Origin: Virgisporangium aliadipatigenens | GTDB lineage: Bacteria; Actinomycetota; Actinomycetes; Mycobacteriales; Micromonosporaceae | NCBI RefSeq assembly: GCF_016863615.1 | Contig: NZ_BOPF01000043.1 | Location: 1 to 64,000 of the forward strand | Reading direction: 5' to 3' | Length of the DNA stretch: 64,000 nt | In this document: positions 7,819 through 15,282 of the stretch, piece after piece | How the letters are laid out: each line of letters opens with the position of its first letter | Numbering within the stretch: position 1 is the first letter of the stretch | Position numbers and translations under genes: made by a program | Notes under the pieces: model-generated | What the model was told of the DNA's origin: nothing | The model's input: the letters and a program-made list of their open reading frames with translations, nothing else | Databases searched by the model: none

Positions 7819-9114
7819 TTAGATCCCGCCGCAGGCCTGGCCGTTGACGGTGCACGCGGTCGGCTTGCCCACCCCGTCGGCCTCGTAGGTGAACAGCGCG
7901 GTGCGTCCGGGGCCGACGAGGCGGGTGTCGGGCGACGGCGTGAAGACGAACCGGTCGCCGTCCTGCTTCATCTGCGCCCCGGCCGTCTTGCGGATGGTGA
8001 GGTTCAGGACGGGCAGGGTCAGCACGACGGTCCAGCCCTCGACGGGTTGCCCGCCGGGGTTGCTGATCGTGACGGCCCCGCGGTAGCCGCCGAGGCGCAC
8101 GGTCTCGGTGCGGTAGACGGCGGTCAGGTTGGGGCCCAGGTGCGCGCCGCCGGAGGCGGTCGGCAGGACGCCGGAGGGCTCGGCCGGCTGGCCGGACGCG
8201 GACCCGCCACGGGACGCGCCGGCGCTGGCCGGGGGACGGGTGCCGCCGGGCAGTTCGGCGTAGCCGTCGTGGCCCTGCCCGTTGCCCGGGCCGATCAGCG
8301 GGCTGCCCGGCGGGTAGGAGAGGGTGGCGGCCACGACGATCAGCGAGACGAGCGCGATCACCAGGAGCAGGCCGGCGCCGACCGCGACGTGCCGCCCCCG
8401 GGCGTCGGGCCGGATGCGCTGCGCCATCCGGGTGAGGGCGCCGCCGAGCGCGTGCAGCCGTCCGTCCCGGCGGTGCCCGCGCCTTCCGTGTGCGGGGGAA
8501 CGCCTGGCGAACGGCACGGTCCGTTCCAGATGCAACGGCCGGGTCACGGTGACCCGCCCGACGGCGCGCAACCGCCGCGCGAATCCGCCCCGCCGCTGGT
8601 ACGGCCGGGCGTTGCGGCGGCTGCCGGAGTGGTCGGCACCCTTGGTGCGCTGGGCCAGCCGCCGCGCGAGGGCCGCTCCTACCGGGCCGCGCTTGCCGTC
8701 CTCGACGGCCAACCGGTCGAGCGCCTCCGGCAACCGCCGGCCGAGCATCTCCGTGTAGGTGCGGTGCAGCACGCGCCGCCGCAGCAGCCCCTGCATGCCG
8801 AAGAACCCGCTCTGGCGCAGCGTGACGCGGCTGCCGCCGCCGACGCGGGCGATGGAGACGCTGACGCGGGCGTCGAGTTCGGGGGCACGCCACCGCATGG
8901 CGAGCCGCCGGGGTGCGTCGACCTCCAGCACCTCGGCGTCGATGGGCTCCTCGAACCCGGGCTGCCCCTTGGCCTCGACCCGGAACGTGTGCCCGACGAC
9001 CGGGCGCAGTTTGGCGGGCGCGAACCATCCGGCGAGCACGGCGGCGTCGGTGAGCGCGCGCCAGACCCGTTCGGGCGGATGCGCCACATCGACGTCGAGC
9101 CGGATTTCCGTCAC
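7819..9114 (-). CDS. SRPBCC domain - transmembrane - CBM2-like fusion protein
   Basis: 431 residues in three parts. Residues ~1-140 are an SRPBCC/AHSA1-type lipid-cavity domain (opening DVDVAHPPERVWRALTDAAV, with LAGWFAPA and a beta-rich core). A basic Arg-rich stretch (~145-235) leads to one membrane helix (~242-264). After a Gly/Pro/Ser linker, residues ~325-431 form a carbohydrate-binding module 2-like beta-sandwich with GWTVVLTLP and the terminal ACTVNGQAC. Topology would place SRPBCC in the cytosol and CBM2 outside. I know of no function for this pairing. The next gene upstream also ends in a CBM2-like domain. A shifted overlapping ORF on the same strand is a shadow. Confidence 0.85.
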   Translation of the reverse strand: MTEIRLDVDVAHPPERVWRALTDAAVLAGWFAPAKLRPVVGHTFRVEAKGQPGFEEPIDAEVLEVDAPRRLAMRWRAPELDARVSVSIARVGGGSRVTLRQSGFFGMQGLLRRRVLHRTYTEMLGRRLPEALDRLAVEDGKRGPVGAALARRLAQRTKGADHSGSRRNARPYQRRGGFARRLRAVGRVTVTRPLHLERTVPFARRSPAHGRRGHRRDGRLHALGGALTRMAQRIRPDARGRHVAVGAGLLLVIALVSLIVVAATLSYPPGSPLIGPGNGQGHDGYAELPGGTRPPASAGASRGGSASGQPAEPSGVLPTASGGAHLGPNLTAVYRTETVRLGGYRGAVTISNPGGQPVEGWTVVLTLPVLNLTIRKTAGAQMKQDGDRFVFTPSPDTRLVGPGRTALFTYEADGVGKPTACTVNGQACGGI

Positions 9115-9201
9115 GGTCCGACTATATTTCCGTCACGCAGCACACGACCGCCCACAATGTCCGGCTCCGGTGTGCGTTTCCTCGACTACTGACCGGTATT
9201 C

Positions 9202-9825
9202 CTACTGGCAGGGGACACCGTTGATGACACAGGAACGCGGCGTGGCGCTCGTGCGTTCCGGGCGGCTGACCGAGAGGGCGACGACGATCGTCGATCCGGC
9301 GGCGATCCGGCCGGAGAGGCGCACGCCGTCGTCGGTGCGGTCGGCGTCGACGTTCTGGTCGCCGCTGACCACCCACGCGCGGGTGACCCGGGACCCGGCC
9401 ACGAACTCCACGGCGGCCCTCCAGTCGACCGCCGCCGAACCGGCGTTCTTGACGGTGACCGTGCCGAAGTGCCCGCTGTTGAACTGCTGCGTGGTCGCGT
9501 ACTTCGCGGTGAGCTTCGGCGCGGCGGGGCTCGGCGAACGACTCGGCGACGGCGTCCGCGAACGGGAGGGGCTCGGCGTCGCCGACGCGCTGGGCGAGGC
9601 GGGCGCGCTCGACTCGGCCGGCTCCGTCGAGGGGCTGGACTCCTCGACGGCCGGCGGCCGCAGCGGCAGCCCGGCGTTTCGGGTGTCGCGGGAGTCGTTG
9701 TCGGTGAGCGTCAGCGCGACGAGGCTGGCGATCAGCGTGACGGCCACGCCGAGCACGATGGCGGTCCACCCGCTGATCGGCCGTGCCGCCGTATGCCGGA
9801 TAACCACCGCTGGCCGAACCACCAC
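9202..9825 (-). CDS. Membrane-anchored CBM2-like protein
   Basis: 207 residues: a short basic N-terminus, one membrane helix (~20-42), a Pro/Ser/Arg-rich linker (~65-100) and a ~105-residue beta-rich domain. The domain begins PKLTAKYATTQQFNSGHFG and ends SCVINGVPC, matching the ends of bacterial family-2 carbohydrate-binding modules, though the central Trp is shifted (VDWRAAVEFV). There is no catalytic domain, so it probably binds polysaccharide or cell wall at the surface. It sits 87 bp upstream of the SRPBCC-CBM2 gene and 39 bp downstream of smpB. Confidence 0.82.
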   Translation of the reverse strand: MVVRPAVVIRHTAARPISGWTAIVLGVAVTLIASLVALTLTDNDSRDTRNAGLPLRPPAVEESSPSTEPAESSAPASPSASATPSPSRSRTPSPSRSPSPAAPKLTAKYATTQQFNSGHFGTVTVKNAGSAAVDWRAAVEFVAGSRVTRAWVVSGDQNVDADRTDDGVRLSGRIAAGSTIVVALSVSRPERTSATPRSCVINGVPCQ

Positions 9826-9864
9826 CGCAGGGACGTTAGTTGAATCGTCCCAGTCTCGCGAGGG

Positions 9865-10341
9865 CTAGTCGCGACCTTTGTTGCGCCGGCCGGCAACTTT
9901 CGCGATCTCCCGGTCGGCATCGCGCTTGGCGAGGTCCTGCCGCTTGTCGTAGGTCTTCTTACCGCGGGCGAGCCCGATCTCGACCTTGGCCCAGCCGTCG
10001 GAGAAGTACAGCGCCAGCGGGATGAGCGTGACCCCACCCTCCTTGATCTTGCCGGCGAGACGGGCGATCTCCATCTTCTTGAGCAGCAGCTTGCGGGTGC
10101 GCCGCGGCTCGTGGTTGGTCCACGTGCCCTGCGTGTACTCCGGGATGTGCAGGTTGCGCAGGAACACCTCGCCGTACTGCACCTCGGCGAACGCGTCCAC
10201 GAGGTTGGCCCGGCCGGCCCGCAGCGACTTCACCTCGGTGCCGGTGAGCTGCATGCCGGCCTCGTACGTATCGAGGATCGCGTAGTCGTGGTAGGCCTTG
10301 CGGTTGGACGCGACGACCTTCCGACCCTTCTCGCGGGGCAT
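9865..10341 (-). CDS. smpB: SsrA-binding protein SmpB
   Basis: 158 residues, the normal length. The family signature is clear: [45 protein letters not shown], and the basic C-terminal tail [19 protein letters not shown] that enters the mRNA channel. It binds tmRNA, delivers it to stalled ribosomes and is essential for trans-translation. The ATG has an AGGAGG site, part of which lies in a hairpin (see the regulatory entry). The gene follows the M23 peptidase gene at 38 bp. Confidence 0.98.
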   Translation of the reverse strand: MPREKGRKVVASNRKAYHDYAILDTYEAGMQLTGTEVKSLRAGRANLVDAFAEVQYGEVFLRNLHIPEYTQGTWTNHEPRRTRKLLLKKMEIARLAGKIKEGGVTLIPLALYFSDGWAKVEIGLARGKKTYDKRQDLAKRDADREIAKVAGRRNKGRD

Positions 10342-10370
10342 TGATCCTCCTGTGCTTGCGAAGGATCAAT
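10340..10370 (-). promoter_or_regulatory. Hairpin overlapping the smpB ribosome-binding site
   Basis: On the minus strand ATTGATCCT (10370-10362) can pair perfectly with AGGATCAAT (10348-10340) across a 13-base loop. The second arm contains the last AGG of the AGGAGG site and the AT of the smpB start codon. No T tract follows, so translational masking fits better than termination. Confidence 0.5.
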
Positions 10371-10379
10371 CCTATCCGT

Positions 10380-11621
10380 TCAGCACAGGCATCCCGGCAG
10401 CCATTTCTCCGGGTCGACCGGGCTGCCGCCGATGCGCACCTCGAAGTGCAGGTGCGGGCCGGTGGAGTTCCCCGTGCTACCCACCCGTCCGATCAGCTGG
10501 CCGCGCCGCACCTGCTGCCCGGCCTGGACGAGGATCGCGGACTGGTGGCCGTAGCAGGTCGCGATCCCCTTGCCCTGGTACTGGCCGTGGGCGATGCAGG
10601 TGTAGTTGCCGTAGCCGCCGCTCCAGCCGGCCTTGACCACCTGGCCGTCGGCGGCGGCGAGGATCGACTGGCCGCTGCCCGCGCCGATGTCCAGGCCGCT
10701 GTGCAGGATCCAGCTGTGGAACAGGGGATGGAACCGCATCCCGAAGCTGCTGGACTTGCGCCCGGCGACCGGCATCCCGAAGAAGCCGCCCCCCGAGGGG
10801 ACGGGCACCCGCGGGTCGCCGCTCGGCCGGTTCTCCGCGTCGCGCAGCTCCTGCTCGACCCGCGCGCTCTCCGCCTTCAGCTCCTCGACCTTGGCCAGGA
10901 CGGCTCCGCGCTCGGCGTTGGCCACGTCGAGGGCCGCCTGGCGCTGGTCCACGAGCTGCTGCACCCGGTCGCGGGCCCGGTTCGCCTCGTCGGCGGCGGC
11001 CTGGCTCCTGGTCAACGCGTCGCGGGCGGCGGACTCCGCCTCCTCGGCCCGCCGGTGCGCGGCGGCGGTGGCGGCCTGCTCCTGGCGCAGCACCGCGCGG
11101 GCGGCCACGAGCCCGTCGAGCACGCTCCTGCGGTGCGCGGCGACGTGGTCGAGGTAGCCCATGCGTTGGGCGAAGACCTCGGGCGACCCGGACGTGACGA
11201 TCGAGTCGAGCAGGAGCATGTCGCCGCCCTTGTAGGTGGTGGCGGCCAGCTTGCCGACCTCCTCCCGGGCGCGGGCCACGCCGGCCCCGGCCTCGACGTA
11301 CCTGCGGTCGGCGTCGTGCCGGACGGTGCGGGCCGCGTCGACCTGCCGGCCGGCCTCGCGGACGTTCACCTCGGCGGCGGCCACCCGGCCCTCGGCCTCG
11401 GCGACGGCGGACTGCGCCGCCGGCAGGCCCGCGACAGCGGCGGCGTAGTCGGCGGCCGCCTGCTGCGCGCGTTCGGTCGCCGCCTCCAGATGCGCCGAGG
11501 CCGCGTCGAGCTGCTTGTCGAGTCGCGCCTTGTCGTCGTTCGGATCGGCATTCGCGGGAACGGCCAGAGCCAGGCTCAGCAGCACAGCAACCAGGGAGAT
11601 GAACCTTCGGTACACGCCCAT
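10380..11621 (-). CDS. Secreted murein hydrolase/activator with M23 peptidase domain
   Basis: 413 residues: a Sec signal peptide (ending PANA-D at ~26), a long Ala/Glu/Arg-rich coiled coil (~28-250) and a C-terminal LytM/M23 domain (~285-410). Zn-ligand motifs are present: HSGLDIGAG (HxxxD) and GPHLHFEVR (HxH). The architecture matches EnvC/RipC-type proteins, which are activated by FtsEX; ftsX and ftsE lie directly upstream on the same strand, separated by a strong terminator. It probably cleaves peptidoglycan cross-links at division or growth sites. Confidence 0.92.
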   Translation of the reverse strand: MGVYRRFISLVAVLLSLALAVPANADPNDDKARLDKQLDAASAHLEAATERAQQAAADYAAAVAGLPAAQSAVAEAEGRVAAAEVNVREAGRQVDAARTVRHDADRRYVEAGAGVARAREEVGKLAATTYKGGDMLLLDSIVTSGSPEVFAQRMGYLDHVAAHRRSVLDGLVAARAVLRQEQAATAAAHRRAEEAESAARDALTRSQAAADEANRARDRVQQLVDQRQAALDVANAERGAVLAKVEELKAESARVEQELRDAENRPSGDPRVPVPSGGGFFGMPVAGRKSSSFGMRFHPLFHSWILHSGLDIGAGSGQSILAAADGQVVKAGWSGGYGNYTCIAHGQYQGKGIATCYGHQSAILVQAGQQVRRGQLIGRVGSTGNSTGPHLHFEVRIGGSPVDPEKWLPGCLC

Positions 11622-11669
11622 TGACCCACGGTAACCATGAGTTGTCCCGATATAGGCGTGTATTACACA

Positions 11670-11720
11670 AAAACGCCCGACGCAGCGGTCTGATTCAAAA
11701 CCGCATGCGCCGGGCGTTTT
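11670..11720 (-). terminator. Intrinsic terminator of the ftsEX operon
   Basis: Arms 11670-11689 and 11700-11720 pair along ~19 bp with one wobble and one bulge, and the minus-strand transcript ends in a GCGTTTTT run. It lies 11 bp after the ftsX stop. This is the most canonical intrinsic terminator in the window. Confidence 0.88.
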
Positions 11721-11730
11721 CTGGGGTTTT

Positions 11731-12609
11731 CTACACCCGTACGTAGAACCGGAGCGTGATCCAGCCGGTCACCGCGCTGATGAGCGACCCGATGCCCGCC
11801 AGGATCGGCAGCATCAGGAAGATCCGACTCCACGGCACCGGCGTCAACAGGCTCGCCAACGACTTCAACGAACCGTCGATGAGCAGCCACTTCGCCAGCA
11901 CCAGCGTGATGAACGCCAGCAGCGAGCCGATCAGGCCGGCGAACACCGCCTCCAGCACGAACGGCGCCTGGATGAACCAGTTCGAGGCGCCCACGAGCTT
12001 CATCACCGCCACTTCGCGCCGCTTGCTGTAGGCCGCCACCTGGATCGTGTTGGCGACCAGGAGCAGTGCCGCGACGCCCTGCACGATGGCGACGACCAGC
12101 GCCAGGTTCTGCATCGAGTTGAGGATGCCGAACACCTTGCCCAGCAGCTGCCGCTGGTCGACGATCTCGTCGATGCCCGGACGGGCCCGGTACTTGTCCG
12201 ACACGGCCTGGAACTGCTGCGGGTCCTTCAACTTCACCCGGAACGACTGCGGCAGCGTGTCCGCCTTGACCGACTCCACCAGGTCCGGCGCGTCGGCGTA
12301 GAGCTTGCGGAAGTTCTCGTAGGCCTGCTCGCTGCTCTCGTAGTTGACCTCGCGCACCAGCGGGTCAGCCTTGAGGTCGGACTGCAGCCCGTTGCGCTGC
12401 TCCTCGGTGACGTCCGTCCGGAGGAAGATCGACACCTCGACCTTCGTGTTGAAGAACGTCTCCATCTCGTTGACCTGCCAGTACAGCAGGACACCGGCAC
12501 CGAGCATGGTCAGGGAGACGGCCATGGTAATGATCATGGCGACGGTCATGGTCACGTTTCGCCACAGACCGGTGAGAACCTCGGTCAGGACGTACTTGAC
12601 GCGCATCAT
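11731..12609 (-). CDS. ftsX: Cell-division protein FtsX
   Basis: 292 residues (normal length) with an N-terminal membrane helix, a large extracytoplasmic loop (VEVSIFLRTDVTEEQ...VVDQRQLLGKVFGI region) and three C-terminal membrane helices. The ending LISAVTGWITLRFYVRV is typical of actinobacterial FtsX. It pairs with FtsE in a mechanotransmitting ABC complex that activates peptidoglycan hydrolases outside the cell. The gene starts 24 bp after ftsE. Confidence 0.96.
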   Translation of the reverse strand: MMRVKYVLTEVLTGLWRNVTMTVAMIITMAVSLTMLGAGVLLYWQVNEMETFFNTKVEVSIFLRTDVTEEQRNGLQSDLKADPLVREVNYESSEQAYENFRKLYADAPDLVESVKADTLPQSFRVKLKDPQQFQAVSDKYRARPGIDEIVDQRQLLGKVFGILNSMQNLALVVAIVQGVAALLLVANTIQVAAYSKRREVAVMKLVGASNWFIQAPFVLEAVFAGLIGSLLAFITLVLAKWLLIDGSLKSLASLLTPVPWSRIFLMLPILAGIGSLISAVTGWITLRFYVRV

Positions 12610-12633
12610 CGGGGAAAACAGTTCCTTCCGGGA

Positions 12634-13314
12634 TCAGCCGTAGACGCCGCGCGGCTGGTCGCGGACGATCCGACCGCCTTCGATTTCGATGACCCGACGA
12701 CGCATCTGGTTAACGATGTTGGAGTCGTGGGTGACCATGACAACCGTGGTGCCGGTGCGGTTGATCCGGTCGAGCAGGCGCATGATTTCGATCGACGTGT
12801 CCGGGTCGAGGTTACCGGTCGGCTCGTCGGCGAGCAGAATCAGCGGCCGGTTGACGAACGCCCGCGCCACCGCCACGCGCTGCTGCTCACCACCGGACAG
12901 TTCCTGCGGGTACCGGTGCTCCTTGCCGCCGAGGCCCACGAGCTCCAGGACCTCGGGAACGACCCGGCGCGCGACCGCCTTCGACTTGCCGATCACCTCG
13001 AGGGCGAAGGCCACGTTCTCGAACGCGGTGCGGTTGGGCAACAGCCGGAAGTCCTGGAAGACGCATCCGATCGAACGGCGGAACGCCGGGATGCGCCACG
13101 ACCGCATGGCGGTCACGTCCTTGCTGTTGACCAGCACCTTCCCCTTCGTGGGGGTCACCTCGTGCAGCAACAGCTTGATCATCGTGGACTTGCCGGACCC
13201 GGATGGACCGATGAAGAAGACGAACTCGCCCTTCTCGATGGACACCGACACGTCGTCCAGCGACGGCCGGGACGCCTTGGGATACGTCTTCGTCACGCGC
13301 TCAAGCTGAATCAC
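12634..13314 (-). CDS. ftsE: Cell-division ATP-binding protein FtsE
   Basis: 226 residues from a GTG at 13314 ([17 protein letters not shown]), the usual actinobacterial N-terminus; an in-frame TTG at 13350 would overlap the promoter. Walker A is GPSGSGKST, the signature [14 protein letters not shown], Walker [14 protein letters not shown], and the switch His is in VTHDSN. Cytosolic ATPase partner of FtsX. There is no ribosome site before the GTG, and a -10-like element just upstream suggests a leaderless message. Confidence 0.96.
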   Translation of the reverse strand: MIQLERVTKTYPKASRPSLDDVSVSIEKGEFVFFIGPSGSGKSTMIKLLLHEVTPTKGKVLVNSKDVTAMRSWRIPAFRRSIGCVFQDFRLLPNRTAFENVAFALEVIGKSKAVARRVVPEVLELVGLGGKEHRYPQELSGGEQQRVAVARAFVNRPLILLADEPTGNLDPDTSIEIMRLLDRINRTGTTVVMVTHDSNIVNQMRRRVIEIEGGRIVRDQPRGVYG

Positions 13315-13322
13315 GGGGGCAG

Positions 13323-13350
13323 AGTCTACGCGGTGTAGCCGCTGCGCCAA
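13323..13350 (-). promoter_or_regulatory. Putative ftsE promoter (leaderless)
   Basis: On the minus strand TTGGCG (13350-13345) and TAGACT (13328-13323) are separated by 16 bases. The -10 ends 8 bases before the GTG of ftsE, so the transcript would start at or next to the start codon. Confidence 0.45.
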
Positions 13351-13374
13351 GTGGTGCGTTGTGCGGTAAGTGCG

Positions 13375-13398
13375 TTCTGCCCGGAATGCCGGGCAGAA
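13375..13398 (-). terminator. Hairpin downstream of prfB
   Basis: Perfect 10-bp arms (TTCTGCCCGG and CCGGGCAGAA) with an AATG loop lie ~80 bp after the prfB stop and upstream of the ftsE promoter. No U tract follows, so I call it a probable rather than certain terminator. Confidence 0.55.
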
Positions 13399-13480
13399 TC
13401 ATGCACGATTTACGGGGCTACGCAAGACCAATACACCAAGACGTGATGTCTACCTCACGACCCGTGCCCGAACGGGTGAT

Positions 13481-14608
13481 CTAGTTGGTCGTCGTCAGCT
13501 GACGCTGCTTCCGCCAGCGGATCCCCGCCTCGATGAACGGGTCGATCTCGCCGTCGAGCACCGCGGCCGGATTGCCCGTTTCGTGCTCGGTCCGCAGATC
13601 CTTCACCATCTGATACGGGTGCAGTACGTAGTTGCGCATCTGATCGCCCCACGAACCGGCCACGTCGCCGCGCAGCGCGTCCATCTTCGCGGCCTCCTCG
13701 GCCCGCTTGAGCGCCAGCAGCTTCGACTTGAGCACGCCCATGGCCGTCGCCTTGTTCTGCAACTGGGAACGCTCGTTCTGGCAGGAGACGACGATGCCGG
13801 TCGGCAGGTGCGTGATCCGCACGGCCGAGTCGGTCGTGTTGACCCCCTGACCACCCGGGCCGGACGAGCGGTACACGTCCACCCGCATCTCGTCGTCGGG
13901 GATCTCGATCTCGTCGGTCTGCTCCACCACGGGAACGACCTCGATCGCGGCGAAGCTCGTCTGGCGGCGCCCCTGGTTGTCGAACGGGCTGATCCGCACG
14001 AGCCGGTGCGTCCCCGCCTCCACCGACAGCGTCCCGTAGGCGTACGGCGCGTGCACCGCGAACGTCGCCGACTTCAGCCCCGCCTCCTCGGCGTAGGACG
14101 TCTCGAAGACCTCCGTCGGGTAGCCGTGGCGCTCCGCCCAGCGCAGGTACATCCGCAGCAGCATCTCGGCGAAGTCGGCGGCGTCCACACCACCGGCGCC
14201 GGAGCGCACCGTCACGAACGCCTCACGCGAGTCGTACTCGCCGCTGAGCAGCGTGCGCACCTCGAGCTCGTCGATCGCCTTGCGCAGCACCGTCACCTCG
14301 GAGCCGACCTCGTCGAGCGAACCGCTGTCGTCCTCGGCCTCGGCCAGCTCCAGCAGCACCTTGGCGTCGTCGAGCCGGGAGCGCAGCTTCTCCACGCGGT
14401 TGATCTCGCCCTGCACGTAGGACAGCCGCGACGTCACCTGCTGCGCGATGGCCGGGTCGTCCCACAGGTCCGGCGCCGACGCCTGCTCCTCGAGCGCGGC
14501 CTTGTCCGCACGGAGACGGTCCAGATCGAGCACCACCTCGATGTTGCGCAAAGTGGCATCGAGGGACGAAAGCGCATCAGCGTGTTCGGCAGCGGTCACA
14601 GCTGCCAA
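13481..14608 (-). CDS. prfB: Peptide chain release factor 2
   Basis: 375 residues. The catalytic GGQ is in [12 protein letters not shown], and the stop-recognition tripeptide SPF (RF2 type, UAA/UGA) is in VRISPFDNQ. The reading frame is continuous: no CTTTGA-type programmed +1 frameshift is present near codon 25, so autoregulation by frameshifting is absent here. The neighbourhood prfB-ftsE-ftsX-smpB is conserved in actinobacteria. Confidence 0.97.
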   Translation of the reverse strand: MAAVTAAEHADALSSLDATLRNIEVVLDLDRLRADKAALEEQASAPDLWDDPAIAQQVTSRLSYVQGEINRVEKLRSRLDDAKVLLELAEAEDDSGSLDEVGSEVTVLRKAIDELEVRTLLSGEYDSREAFVTVRSGAGGVDAADFAEMLLRMYLRWAERHGYPTEVFETSYAEEAGLKSATFAVHAPYAYGTLSVEAGTHRLVRISPFDNQGRRQTSFAAIEVVPVVEQTDEIEIPDDEMRVDVYRSSGPGGQGVNTTDSAVRITHLPTGIVVSCQNERSQLQNKATAMGVLKSKLLALKRAEEAAKMDALRGDVAGSWGDQMRNYVLHPYQMVKDLRTEHETGNPAAVLDGEIDPFIEAGIRWRKQRQLTTTN

Positions 14609-14628
14609 GACTACGCCCTATCGCCCGG

Positions 14629-15144
14629 CTATTTTCCGGGCGCGTTCTTCAGCCAGGCCAACGCGGCGCGGTGGTACGCCGCCGCCAGCTCCAGCGACGC
14701 GGAACCGAAGTCGTCGCCGTTCTTCTTCGACTCCTTCGCCTGCTCCCGCGCCTCGGCCAGAGCGGCCGTGTGGTACTCCGAAGCCTCGGTGTAGGCCGCC
14801 TGAAGCTGGGCCGCCGACTGGTGCGCCCCGAACGCCACCCGCAACGCCAGCGGGCTGCGCAACACCTCACGCGACGACGGCTCCCCGAGCCACCGCACGA
14901 ACGCCCGCTTACCGGCCGGCGTGATGGAGTACGGCTGACTCGAACGCGCACCGGGCTTGCCGAGCTTGACGAAACCGGCCTCGGCGAGGGCGGGCAATTC
15001 GCGGTAGACCTGGCTACGGGTCATCGACCAGTAGGGGCCCAGCCGGCGCTGTGCGGAGGACATGAGCTGACCGCCGGTCATCGGTCCCTCGTGCAGGAGC
15101 CCGAGCAACGCCGCCGCGGTGGGATTGAGTCCGGATTCGGCCAT
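14629..15144 (-). CDS. PadR-family transcriptional regulator
   Basis: 171 residues. The N-terminal winged helix reads ALLGLLHEGPMTGGQLM, SRSQVYRELPALAEAGFV and PYSITPAGKRAFVRWL, all diagnostic for PadR. A C-terminal helical region (~90-165) should mediate dimerisation, and its shape is like the Vir/PadR-C type. Ligand and targets are unknown. It lies 20 bp upstream of prfB but encodes an unrelated function, so co-transcription may be incidental. Confidence 0.92.
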   Translation of the reverse strand: MAESGLNPTAAALLGLLHEGPMTGGQLMSSAQRRLGPYWSMTRSQVYRELPALAEAGFVKLGKPGARSSQPYSITPAGKRAFVRWLGEPSSREVLRSPLALRVAFGAHQSAAQLQAAYTEASEYHTAALAEAREQAKESKKNGDDFGSASLELAAAYHRAALAWLKNAPGK

Positions 15145-15194
15145 GCGTCAAAAGTGCCACCTGAACGGTCAGTAGTCCAGGTTTTCGACCAACT

Positions 15195-15216
15195 CCACTG
15201 TGTTCGATCCACTGTG
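15195..15216. promoter_or_regulatory. Direct repeat upstream of padR
   Basis: CCACTGTG occurs twice (15195-15202, 15209-15216), 14 bp start to start, about 50-70 bp upstream of the padR start. It could be an operator, possibly for autoregulation, but no experimental motif is recalled. Confidence 0.25.
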
Positions 15217-15242
15217 CACTGTCGCAGGAGGACAGTCGAGAG

Positions 15243-15278
15243 TGGACCGGAGCCCGGCCCGCAAAGGGCTCCGGTCCA
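15243..15278 (-). terminator. Terminator of the Ser/Thr kinase gene
   Basis: A perfect 13-bp inverted repeat (15243-15255 with 15266-15278) and a 10-base loop begin 5 bp past the kinase stop codon on the minus strand. No U tract is present. Confidence 0.65.
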
Positions 15279-15282
15279 ACGC

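Noticed and set aside
7697-9028. 443-codon minus-strand ORF overlapping the SRPBCC-CBM2 gene
   Set aside because: Different phase, Arg/Pro-rich, and it runs into tmRNA; the 431-residue frame has recognised domains.
14450-14608. Programmed frameshift in prfB
   Set aside because: The RF2 frame is open from its start; no CTTTGA slippery site was found.
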